From the NCBI RefSeq assembly GCF_000420165.1, contig NZ_ATUK01000001.1:1-64000 (forward strand): 64,000 bases of DNA, written 5' to 3'. Below, in pieces: positions 42,062 to 51,456 of the stretch. Source of the DNA: Thioalkalivibrio sp. AKL19. GTDB lineage: Bacteria; Pseudomonadota; Gammaproteobacteria; Ectothiorhodospirales; Ectothiorhodospiraceae. The position numbers were made by a program, and so were the translations under genes. Numbering within the stretch: the stretch's first letter is position 1; each line of letters opens with the position of its first letter. The notes beneath the pieces are model-generated. The model ran no database searches. It had not been told where the DNA came from and was given only the letters and a program-made list of their open reading frames with translations.

Positions 42062-42582
42062 TGCCCGCAAAAGAAAACCCCGCCCCGGAGGCAACCGGGA
42101 ACGGGGCAGAAAACAAGCGCCGCCAGGCACTCGCCCATAATTATAGCACCGAAGCACCCGTTGATCGCCTGCTGGGTCGCCTCGATAAAGTGAAGTCCAC
42201 CGGCCAGGGCAAGTGGCAAGCTCTGTGCTCTGCACATGGCGATCGCAACCGAAGTCTGAGCGTTCGGGAGACGGACGACGGAACGGTCTTGGTCCATTGC
42301 TTCGCGGGTTGCGCCGTAACTGACGTGCTGGCCGCCGTGGGTCTCGAGATGCGCGACCTGTTCCCGCCGCAGCAACCCGACGCACGCAGTCCACTGCGGC
42401 CGGGGCAGCGTTGGGTTCCGCGTGATGCCCTCGAAGCCGTGGCGCATGAAGCCCTGCTGGTCGTGGTCGTCGCGGACGATGTACACCAGGGGCGCAAGCC
42501 GACCGATGCTGATATGCAGCGTCTCGCGCAGGCCGCTGGACGGATTCGCGCTGCGGCGCGGGAGGTGGGCGCCAATGTCTGA
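42058..42582 (+). CDS. CHC2 zinc-finger primase-like protein
   Basis: A 174-residue protein with the primase-type zinc motif: LCSAHGDRNRSLSVRE followed by VLVHCFAGCAVTDVLAAVGL (Cys-x2-His...Cys-x2-Cys). Such domains start DNA primases in P4-like elements. Here the rest of the primase is missing and DUF3987 follows, so the two together may prime element replication. Start ATG or the next ATG; both follow the preceding gene directly. Confidence 0.85.
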   Translation: MMPAKENPAPEATGNGAENKRRQALAHNYSTEAPVDRLLGRLDKVKSTGQGKWQALCSAHGDRNRSLSVRETDDGTVLVHCFAGCAVTDVLAAVGLEMRDLFPPQQPDARSPLRPGQRWVPRDALEAVAHEALLVVVVADDVHQGRKPTDADMQRLAQAAGRIRAAAREVGANV

Positions 42583-44122
42583 TCGTGGACTCGCATACCT
42601 GGACGCGCGGGCGGCTGAGATGCAGCCCGCACCCACACACACGTGGCCCGACGCCGAACCGTTACCCCCGCCGATGCCACCGGCGCCGGAGTTCTCACCC
42701 GATCTTCTACCGGGAGCGATGCGGCCCTGGATTAAGGATATTGCCGAGCGGGTCCAGTGCCCGATGGACTATCCCGCTGTAGTCGCCATGACCGCGCTTG
42801 GCTCGGTGATCGGCCGGCAAGTCGGCATCCACCCGAAGCGCCATGATGACTGGCTAGTGGTTGCGAACGTCTGGGGCGCGATCATCGGGCGGCCTGGCGT
42901 GATGAAGTCCCCCGCCATGACCGAGGCCCTACGCCCGCTGCATCGACTGGAGACCGAGGCCCGCGAATCCTACGAGCGTGCGTCGCAAGAACACCAGGCG
43001 GATCAACTGCTAGCCGAGGCTGCGAGCAAAGCCGCGAAGAAGCACATTGAGGCCGCCACCAAGAAAGGCGACACCGACGCTGCCCGTATGCATGCGCTGG
43101 CCGCCATTGAGGAACCCGAGGCACCGGCCCGCAGGCGCTACACGACACAAGACGCGACCGTCGAAAAGCTGGGTGAGCTACTGCGGGACAACCCGCGCGG
43201 CGTCCTGGTGGCACGGGACGAGCTGGTCGGCTGGCTACGCGGCCTCGATAAAGAGGGGCATGAAGGCGCTCGCGCGTTCTACCTAGAGTCCTGGAGCGGC
43301 ACGGGCCGCTACACCTACGACCGCATCGGGCGCGGCACCATTGAGATCGAAGCCGCGACGGTCTCACTGATCGGAGGCATTCAACCGGGGCCGCTCGAAG
43401 ACTACCTGCGGGCAACCTTGCGCGGTGGCGTTGGCGATGACGGCCTGATGCAGCGCATCCAGCTATGCGTGTGGCCGGACATGGGCCGCGACTGGAAGAA
43501 CGTGGACCGCTACCCCGACCGTGAGGCCAAGGAAGCCGCATTCGACCTGTTCGCCCGCCTGGACGATATCGACGTAGAGGCTCTGGGTGCCGACACCGAA
43601 TCGGATATCCCGGCCCTTCGGTTCGACGCCGATGCTCAGGAGATTTTCGACGATTGGCGCGGGGCCCTGGAGCGACGTCTGCGTGATCCCGATTCCAGCG
43701 AGCCCGATGCATTCATATCCCACCTGGCGAAGTTCCGCAGTCTGGTGCCGAGCCTGGCGCTCCTGTACCACCTGGCAAGCAACGGCACGGGCCCGGTAGG
43801 CGCAGAAGCCGTAACCGCCGCGATCGCCTGGTGCGACTACCTCGAGGAACACGCCCGTCGCGTCTACGGCGCCGCACGCACACCTGAACTGCGGGCGGCC
43901 TATGAGCTGGAACGCCGACTACGGCGGGGTGATCTGCAAACGGGGTTCACGGCCCATGACGTCTATCGCAAGGGCTGGCGCGCCCTGGATCGTGAGAGCG
44001 TAACCCGCGCGCTCGAGTACCTCGAGGATCTGGGTCGTGTGCGCTCCGAGCCGGTGGAGACAGGAGGCCGGAGAAAGACCGCCTGGCACGTCCATCCAGC
44101 AGTGATGGAGGGCGGGCAATGA
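42575..44122 (+). CDS. DUF3987 replication protein
   Basis: A 515-residue protein of the DUF3987 family found in phage and island replication modules. Conserved blocks include LLPGAMRPWIKDIAERVQCPMDYPAVVAMTALGSVIGRQVGIHPKRHDDWLVVANVWGAIIGRPGVMKSP (ATP-binding-like GRPGVMKSP), GVLVARDELVGWLRGLD and SLIGGIQPGPLEDYL, where members have a P-loop helicase core. The ATG at 42575 overlaps the CHC2 stop. With CHC2 it should form the replication unit. Confidence 0.85.
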   Translation: MSDRGLAYLDARAAEMQPAPTHTWPDAEPLPPPMPPAPEFSPDLLPGAMRPWIKDIAERVQCPMDYPAVVAMTALGSVIGRQVGIHPKRHDDWLVVANVWGAIIGRPGVMKSPAMTEALRPLHRLETEARESYERASQEHQADQLLAEAASKAAKKHIEAATKKGDTDAARMHALAAIEEPEAPARRRYTTQDATVEKLGELLRDNPRGVLVARDELVGWLRGLDKEGHEGARAFYLESWSGTGRYTYDRIGRGTIEIEAATVSLIGGIQPGPLEDYLRATLRGGVGDDGLMQRIQLCVWPDMGRDWKNVDRYPDREAKEAAFDLFARLDDIDVEALGADTESDIPALRFDADAQEIFDDWRGALERRLRDPDSSEPDAFISHLAKFRSLVPSLALLYHLASNGTGPVGAEAVTAAIAWCDYLEEHARRVYGAARTPELRAAYELERRLRRGDLQTGFTAHDVYRKGWRALDRESVTRALEYLEDLGRVRSEPVETGGRRKTAWHVHPAVMEGGQ

Positions 44123-44679
44123 GCTACCACGACCGCCTCGCCAGTCTGCGAAAAATCCAGAAACGCGCAGGTACGGTACTGACAGAAGGGTCAAAAGGGG
44201 CTTCTGGCAGTTCTGACAGTGCCCAACCGGGGCGTTTCCAGAAAAATCAGCCCGCACATGCCTGCCTTGTCGAAGCCGCCCGTGCTGCGGATCTGCACCC
44301 CGACACCCTGGCGGCCCTGCTGAGTGACGAGGATCGCGCGGACCTGGACGCCGGTGCGCTGTCCCGTGCCGAACTGGTCGCGTTCGCCCGATCCGTGGCC
44401 GCCCGATGGGCACGCGGGTACGTGCTGCCGGATGAAGTCGAGCTGGTGACTACCGAGCGGGTACGGCGCAACCCGCTGGACGGGCTACCCCTGATGTTCG
44501 AGGACCGTGCATTCATTGAGCGGTGCGTGGTGGGTCGAGGCGACCGTCACGACCTTCTGGTTGAGTACCGCGCCCGCTGGTTGGCTGCATCCAGCACCGA
44601 GCCCAACGAGATCAAGCGCGAGAACGTCGCCCGGCGAACAGCGAATGCCTGGCTGCGCGACACGACCAGGAGGGGGTGA
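44119..44679 (+). CDS. Element protein of unknown function (186 aa)
   Basis: Its ATG overlaps the DUF3987 stop (ATGA). The protein is helical, with a Ser/Gly-rich N-terminus and conserved-looking VARRTANAWLRDTTRRG tail. I recognise no family. About 230 bases follow with no gene, then the packaging genes, so this may end the replication operon. Confidence 0.6.
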   Translation: MSYHDRLASLRKIQKRAGTVLTEGSKGASGSSDSAQPGRFQKNQPAHACLVEAARAADLHPDTLAALLSDEDRADLDAGALSRAELVAFARSVAARWARGYVLPDEVELVTTERVRRNPLDGLPLMFEDRAFIERCVVGRGDRHDLLVEYRARWLAASSTEPNEIKRENVARRTANAWLRDTTRRG

Positions 44680-44906
44680 GCCGATGCTGATGATGCACAT
44701 GGTGCATCCACTGATCCGTGAGGGCGCGAGATAAATGCCGAGCCTGATGCTGTGGGATCGGTGGTGGGACCAGTCTTTTGCAAACGGCAAATAGAAATTT
44801 GAGATGGGACCGCAGAAAAGCTCAGGGTCGAGCCCAAAGATCCGTGTCTAGTTCCACAATCTTAACGCCCCTCGCCCCGGTTCAATTAAAATTTTGAGGT
44901 ATCGAA
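44680..44906. other. Gap between replication and packaging modules
   Basis: No convincing gene. A 16-codon ATG frame (44684-44734) is too short to support. The promoter of the packaging genes probably lies here. Confidence 0.4.
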
Positions 44907-45242
44907 ATGAGTGAAACCAAGATGAGCCCGCCCGATCACCTGGAGGTCGCAACGCGCGAATGGTGGCAGTCCGTGGTCGATGATTATGAACTCGAAGAGC
45001 ACCACGTCCGGCTCCTTACGTTGGCCGCCGAAGCCTGGGACCGAGGCCAGTCCGCGCGCGATGCGCTGGTGGTCCATGGCATGGTCTACGACGACCGTTT
45101 CGGCCAGCCTCGCCAGCGTCCCGAGGTGGCCATTGAGCGGGACGCACGCGTGCAGTTTGCTCGCCTGGTGCGGGAACTGGACCTGGATCATGTAGCCGCA
45201 CCGGATGCCCGCCCGCCGGGCCTCCAGTCGAATAGGAGGTAA
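44907..45242 (+). CDS. P27-family terminase small subunit-like protein
   Basis: A 111-residue protein with the P27 terminase pattern: HLEVATREWWQSVVDDYELEEHHVRLLTLAAEAWDRGQSARDAL, then RPEVAIERDARVQFARLVRELDLD. GAGGT precedes the ATG. It would bind the packaging site of satellite DNA. No large terminase is encoded in the element, so it would have to redirect the helper's motor. Confidence 0.82.
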   Translation: MSETKMSPPDHLEVATREWWQSVVDDYELEEHHVRLLTLAAEAWDRGQSARDALVVHGMVYDDRFGQPRQRPEVAIERDARVQFARLVRELDLDHVAAPDARPPGLQSNRR

Positions 45243-45246
45243 CGAG

Positions 45247-45624
45247 ATGCCCGTTAAAAAACGAACAGACAAGGCACGTCGCCTGGACCCCTGGAAGGAA
45301 CAAGAGCTGCGCCATGGCCCGTGCCTACTGTCCGGGCTGGGGTATTGGCCCGAATGTGATTATGGCGAACCGCCGGGGGCGATGGTTGATGACTGGTCGC
45401 GGCATGGGGCGGCGATCACGGCGGCGTGGATTGCAGAGCGCCCCGGAACACGCCCCTGGGCCTGGTGGTGGTGTGAGCATCCCGACCTGGCCGCCCGTGG
45501 GCCTGCTGGGGGCGCGTTGTACGCGGAGCTGACCCAAGACCCCAGCGCCGACCTGAAGGCGGCCAGAGACGCCGAGCAGGCCTTTCTCGAACATCACAAC
45601 TATCTGAACGAAGCCGGAGCGTAA
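45247..45624 (+). CDS. Element protein of unknown function (125 aa)
   Basis: Acidic, Trp-rich soluble protein with an N-terminal basic stretch (PVKKRTDKARRLDPWKEQELRHG). AGGAGGTAACGAG precedes the ATG, four bases after the small terminase. No known family; perhaps a packaging or capsid accessory. Confidence 0.6.
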   Translation: MPVKKRTDKARRLDPWKEQELRHGPCLLSGLGYWPECDYGEPPGAMVDDWSRHGAAITAAWIAERPGTRPWAWWWCEHPDLAARGPAGGALYAELTQDPSADLKAARDAEQAFLEHHNYLNEAGA

Positions 45625-45628
45625 AACG

Positions 45629-45865
45629 ATGAACAACGAACATAAGACCCGAAGCGTGAATGCTGATGTAGCCGATGCGCTGAATGCGCAGGCCGGTCAA
45701 TTCATCGAAAGCGGCGCTGATGTGACAGAGACGGTAGAGGCGACATTCTTTGCGGCGGTGTGGTTGGCCCGCAATTACATGACACCAGAAGATGTGGCTA
45801 GGTATATGCGTACGCTCGCGGATGAAATCGAATGGAGCGCGGCGAATATACAAAAAGGGCACTAG
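45629..45865 (+). CDS. Element protein of unknown function (78 aa)
   Basis: A 78-residue helical protein (ADVADALNAQAGQFIESGADVTETVEATFF) in the same operon, five bases after the previous gene. No family or motif recognised. Followed by the hairpin-bearing leader of the capsid gene. Confidence 0.6.
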   Translation: MNNEHKTRSVNADVADALNAQAGQFIESGADVTETVEATFFAAVWLARNYMTPEDVARYMRTLADEIEWSAANIQKGH

Positions 45866-45956
45866 ACATGTTGAGTTTTTCTTTTACTTTGGTATCATAA
45901 AAGCAGATCCGAATCCCGAGGGGAGACGGACGACAAAACGAACCGCCGATTCGAGG

Positions 45957-46025
45957 AAAAGGCGCGACGTGCTGAGTCCTACAACCCTTTAACTTGGGGT
46001 TTGGAGTTTTGCAGTCGCGCCTTTT
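45957..46025 (+). terminator. Long-loop hairpin with T run upstream of capsid gene
   Basis: AAAAGGCGCGAC pairs with GTCGCGCCTTTT across a 45-base loop that holds an inner AACCC/GGGGTT stem, followed by a T6 run, 37 bases before the capsid ATG. It may be an attenuator controlling capsid expression or just a terminator. Confidence 0.65.
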
Positions 46026-46062
46026 TTGCGCCTGCACTTCAAGCCCCCAGGAGGCAACAATA

Positions 46063-47463
46063 ATGCAAATGCAGGAAATCAACGTTGAAGAGCGTCTGGC
46101 GGCCCTGAAGATGGGCGAGCAGCTCGGTATCGAAGTGCCTGACTCAAACGGCGTGCCGTCCGCCATGCAGTGGGGCGACCTCCACAATGATGTGAAGGCG
46201 TGCAATCGCGGCCTGGAGGCGGTGCTTGATAGCGCAATCAAAGATGGTCGGGATCTGAACGAGCAGGAGGCCAACGCATACTCCTACTTGGTGAAGATCA
46301 AGGGCAACAACGAAAACGAGCTGGACAAGCGCGGCAAAAGCGGCTCGAAGGAACCGCGCGCGCTTTGGAAAGAGCCCCTCGGTAGCCCCGCTGGAGCACT
46401 TTCGACCGGGCGGCAGAACAGGGGCAGCGGGGCTGCTAGCCTGATGAGTCCCGAGACTGGGAAGCGAATCCCGGCCTTCGCCGGAACCGAGGCGATGTTC
46501 GATGGAGACGCGGGAGAAAACACGGTCGGCCAGATCGGCGCGGCTGTGGCCCTGGGTGACTTTTCCAACCTCTCCCCAGCCCTGAAGGCCGCCGTGACCG
46601 GTGGTGGCGAAGGTGGCGGTAGCTACATGCTGCAACCCGAGGTTTCGGGCCGCGTGATCGACCTGGCCCGCTCCGCCTCCGTGGTGGCCCGAGCCGGTGC
46701 GCAGAGTATCCCGATGAACACCAGCGAGATGAGCCTGCTGCGCGTGTTGTCTGACCCGACCGTGAGCGCGCGCCGGGAGATGCAGGCGGTGGAAGCGACG
46801 AAGCCTACGTTCGGCAGCTTCACCCTCCAGGCCCGGATGTATTCGGCCATTGTGCCCATCACGATCGAGCAGCTCGAAGATGCCGCCAACGCGCCGGCAG
46901 TGATCGAGCAGACGCTGCGCGCCGCGCTGGGCCAGGCGATGGACCGGGCGGTACTGACGGGTGCGGGCGGTGCTGAAGTCCTGGGTATCACCAATGCCGG
47001 CGGCACCAACGAGCGCGCCACCGTGGGGACTCCGGCTAACTTCGCGGACGTCTCGCAGGCCGTGGGCGACATCATGGGTGCCAACTACGACGGCGACCCG
47101 GCCAACCTGGCGTGGATCATGAACCCCCGTGACGGCGGGACGTACGACCGTTTGCAGGCAAGCGACAACCAGCCGCTTCGCCCGACGCCGTGGGCCGGCG
47201 CGCTGCGCCAGTTCCCGACTACCTCCCTGGATGTGGACGGCGGCGAAACGGACATGATCGTGGGTGCATTCGATCAAGTTTTGATCGGGCTTCGGACCGG
47301 CGGCGTGGTATTCGACGTCGTGGACTCCGGCTCCATCACCGCCGATGGAGAAACGATCAACGCGGCTTCGCAGTTTGTTCGTTTCCTCCGGGCGCGTATC
47401 CGGTTCGATTCGGTGCTGATGCGCCCCGACTGGTTCACCGTCCTTCGCGGCGTCACCAACTAA
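46063..47463 (+). CDS. HK97-type major capsid protein
   Basis: A 466-residue HK97-fold capsid protein. AGGAGGCAACAATA precedes the ATG. The first 160 residues are a charged, flexible scaffold/delta region (MQMQEINVEERLAALKMGEQ). The fold itself runs from about 185: SNLSPALKAAVTGGGEGGGSYMLQPEVSGRVIDLARSASVVARAGAQSIPMNTSEMSLLR, IVPITIEQLEDAANAPAVIEQTLRAALGQAMDRAVLTGAG, NLAWIMNPR and MIVGAFDQVLIGLR. No protease or portal is present in the element, so maturation would need a helper. Confidence 0.92.
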   Translation: MQMQEINVEERLAALKMGEQLGIEVPDSNGVPSAMQWGDLHNDVKACNRGLEAVLDSAIKDGRDLNEQEANAYSYLVKIKGNNENELDKRGKSGSKEPRALWKEPLGSPAGALSTGRQNRGSGAASLMSPETGKRIPAFAGTEAMFDGDAGENTVGQIGAAVALGDFSNLSPALKAAVTGGGEGGGSYMLQPEVSGRVIDLARSASVVARAGAQSIPMNTSEMSLLRVLSDPTVSARREMQAVEATKPTFGSFTLQARMYSAIVPITIEQLEDAANAPAVIEQTLRAALGQAMDRAVLTGAGGAEVLGITNAGGTNERATVGTPANFADVSQAVGDIMGANYDGDPANLAWIMNPRDGGTYDRLQASDNQPLRPTPWAGALRQFPTTSLDVDGGETDMIVGAFDQVLIGLRTGGVVFDVVDSGSITADGETINAASQFVRFLRARIRFDSVLMRPDWFTVLRGVTN

Positions 47464-47475
47464 GGAGCTGAAGAC

Positions 47476-47898
47476 ATGTTGCTTTCCAAAGACGTAAAGA
47501 CGGCCCGCGTGGTGGACTCCATCGTCGCTGGGCAAACCGATGTGGAATCCTCCGCAGTGGATGCGCGCGACTACGACACCGTGGCGTTCCATGCCCTGCT
47601 GGGCACCATCACGGCGGGCGGCTCCGGCGCCCTCAAGGCGCAGCACAGCGACGAACCGGCCTCCGGCTTTGTCGATGTGGGGGCTGATGTGGGTTACACC
47701 GATGCCGATTCCGACAAGGTGTTGGTGCTCGAGGTGAGCAAGCCGGTCAAGCGGTACGTCCGGGCCGTGGTGGTCCGTAATGCCGAGAATGCACAGGTCG
47801 ACGGCGTGCTCGCATTGCAGGCTCGCGCGGCGGCGCTACCGGTGGAGCACGATGCATCGGTTGCAGGCGTCACCCTGGCGCTCGCACCAACTAGTTAA
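47476..47898 (+). CDS. Probable small head or decoration protein
   Basis: A 140-residue beta-rich protein (VVDSIVAGQTDVESSAVDARDYDTVAFHALLGTIT; VLVLEVSKPVKRYVRAVVVRN) 12 bases after the capsid gene. AGGAGCTGAAGAC precedes the ATG. Position matches head-accessory or stabiliser genes of HK97-type phages. The family assignment is inference from position and beta pattern. Confidence 0.65.
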   Translation: MLLSKDVKTARVVDSIVAGQTDVESSAVDARDYDTVAFHALLGTITAGGSGALKAQHSDEPASGFVDVGADVGYTDADSDKVLVLEVSKPVKRYVRAVVVRNAENAQVDGVLALQARAAALPVEHDASVAGVTLALAPTS

Positions 47899-47980
47899 GG
47901 CCGCGCTCTAGCGGTTCTTGGCGCCCTTCGGGGCGGGTGGTGTAGTCGGGCTAGTGCCACCGTTCAAAAAACCCCGACAC

Positions 47981-48016
47981 GCCCCCTGGCAGCTAGCGGT
48001 GCCGGGGGGCTTTTTT
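47981..48016 (+). terminator. Terminator of the capsid operon
   Basis: Stem GCCCCCTGGCA/TGCCGGGGGGC followed by TTTTTT. Ends the plus-strand transcript of the element. Confidence 0.9.
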
Positions 48017-48181
48017 GTGTGTGGCCATAGGCGTTATCTATCGAACGGCGCGGGCGGATTGATAACCGAAGCAAGAAGCCTGCTGGCGGGCGCGAAGGGC
48101 GCGAGCTTTCGGGGGGGCAAACTGATCCGCCCAAAAGCACCGCTGAAGCCCTCGCCGGCAAGCACGGCGTGTCCGCGCCGA

Positions 48182-48358
48182 CTATTCGTCGGGAGCGTCC
48201 GGCAGATCGTCTGCGAGTTCGTCGCGCAGGATCTGCACGTCGCTCGGCGCTTCAATGCCGAGCTTCACCTGGCCGGCTGACTCCACGCCGAGGACCACGA
48301 CGCGCACGTCCTGGCCAATCCATACGGATTCGTTGGCCTCGCGAGTGAGTACAAGCAT
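48182..48358 (-). CDS. csrA: CsrA-family RNA-binding regulator on the element
   Basis: A 58-residue CsrA: MLVLTREANESVWIG, RVVVLGVESAGQVKLGIEAPSDVQILRDEL. Both RNA-contact Arg residues are kept (Arg6 in LTRE and the Arg of LRDEL). CACGGAGGTGCGACC precedes the ATG. It is in the element, between the capsid terminator and attR, on the opposite strand, and has the acidic tail DDLPDAPDE. It may alter host mRNA or the element's own cycle. Confidence 0.93.
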   Translation of the reverse strand: MLVLTREANESVWIGQDVRVVVLGVESAGQVKLGIEAPSDVQILRDELADDLPDAPDE

Positions 48359-48436
48359 GGTCGCACCTCCGTGTGCTGTTGATCTGGTGGGGATCGTAGC
48401 GCGGAAGTGAGGCAAAAAAAATCTACCCGCCGACTA

Positions 48437-48458
48437 TGTGCGCCACGATGTGCGCCAC
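48437..48458. promoter_or_regulatory. Probable integrase arm-type sites near attR
   Basis: TGTGCGCCAC at 48437-48446 and 48449-48458, with the same 12-base spacing as at the left end. They lie about 55 bases inside attR and are the mirror set to those at 39577-39642. Confidence 0.7.
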
Positions 48459-48512
48459 GAAGGGCGGGCGGGGAGATTGGCGGTAGCCGATGGGCTGTAA
48501 CCGCTTGATTTA

Positions 48513-48560
48513 ATGGAGCCGGCGACAGGAGTCGAACCTGCGACCCTCTGATTACAAATC
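48513..48560 (-). repeat. attR within tRNA-Thr 3' half
   Basis: 48-bp partner of attL. The crossover point lies within these 48 bases; restored tRNA-Thr is intact here. Confidence 0.93.
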
Positions 48561-48589
48561 AGATGCTCTACCAGCTGAGCTACACCGGC
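48514..48589 (-). tRNA. tRNA-Thr (anticodon TGT)
   Basis: A 76-base cloverleaf with acceptor GCCGGTG/CGCCGGC, discriminator T, CCA encoded, D arm GCTCAGCTGGTAGAGC, anticodon loop TTTGTAA (TGT) and T loop TTCGACT. Integration of the element kept it whole. Confidence 0.97.
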
Positions 48590-48649
48590 TCGGTGTCGGG
48601 AAAATCGTTTCCCCGGGCTGGGCCTGGCGGAGGGCCCGATAATAAAGGA

Positions 48650-48736
48650 TGGTGCCGGGAGCGAGAATCGAACTCGCACTCTGTTGCCAGAACCGGATTT
48701 TGAGTCCGGCGCGTCTACCAGTTCCGCCATCCCGGC
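48650..48736 (-). tRNA. tRNA-Leu (anticodon CAA)
   Basis: An 87-base class II tRNA with acceptor GCCGGGA/TCCCGGC, anticodon loop CTCAAAA (CAA), an extended variable arm (TTCTGGCAACAGAG region) and encoded CCA. Same strand as tRNA-Thr, 60 bases upstream of it, so they are probably co-transcribed. Confidence 0.97.
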
Positions 48737-48748
48737 TTGTGGGGCGCT

Positions 48749-48776
48749 AGTGTAGCGCAGGTTCCCCCCTACACAA
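48749..48776 (-). promoter_or_regulatory. Promoter of the tRNA-Leu/tRNA-Thr transcript
   Basis: Minus strand TTGTGT, 16 bases, TACACT; -10 is about 13 bases from the tRNA-Leu 5' end. Located in the divergent spacer with queA. Confidence 0.65.
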
Positions 48777-48839
48777 ACGGGGCGGGTATCGCGGATGCGG
48801 AGAACCGGGTTCGCCTGGCGCGTGGTAGGATCGCGCGCC

Positions 48840-51021
<2,182 letters not shown>

Positions 51022-51105
51022 TCCGCGCGTTATTTTTTGCGCCGGCGGGCGGCCAGCACGTGTCCGGCCGGCGCACGCACCTGAACCGAGAGACGGAGTG
51101 TTTCG

Positions 51106-51435
51106 ATGGACTTTCTGATTTCTGCAGCGCATGCCCAGGAAGGTGGAGCCGCCGGCGGCGGCATGATCGAGTTCCTGATCATGATCATCATCTTCTTCGC
51201 GATCATGTACTTCCTGATTATTCGTCCGCAGAGCAAGCGCGCGAAGGAACATCGCAACATGGTCGAGGCCCTGTCCAAGGGCGACGAGATCGTCACTAAT
51301 GGCGGCGTGGCCGGCAAGATCACCGAGGTCAGCGACGACTTCATCAAGGTCGACATTGCCGACGGTGTGAACGTGGCCGTACAGAAGCAGTCGGTTGCCT
51401 CCGTCATGCCCAAAGGCACGCTCAAAGACCTTTAA
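51106..51435 (+). CDS. yajC: Preprotein translocase subunit YajC
   Basis: A 109-residue membrane protein with one transmembrane helix (MIEFLIMIIIFFAIMYFLII) and the YajC core RPQSKRAKEHRNMVEALSKGDEIVTNGGVAGKITEVSDDFIKVDIADGV. GACGGAGTG precedes the ATG. It joins SecDF to the translocon. It sits directly before secD. Confidence 0.96.
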   Translation: MDFLISAAHAQEGGAAGGGMIEFLIMIIIFFAIMYFLIIRPQSKRAKEHRNMVEALSKGDEIVTNGGVAGKITEVSDDFIKVDIADGVNVAVQKQSVASVMPKGTLKDL

Positions 51436-51456
51436 AAGGTCTCCAGGGTTCTCGAT

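Larger units (their letters stand above)
39425..48560. mobile_element. Integrated phage-satellite-like element in tRNA-Thr
   Basis: About 9.1 kb between 48-bp direct repeats from the tRNA-Thr 3' end. Gene order: integrase, small HTH protein, AlpA, small protein, CHC2 primase-like, DUF3987, unknown, P27-type small terminase, two unknowns, major capsid protein, small head-like protein, and csrA on the other strand. No portal, large terminase, protease, tail, lysis or cI-type genes. The size and gene content fit a phage satellite more than a prophage; decay of a larger prophage is the alternative. Confidence 0.8.

Noticed and set aside
46144-47646. Long open frame opposite the capsid gene
   Set aside because: Antisense to the HK97 capsid protein; no independent start signal or domain.
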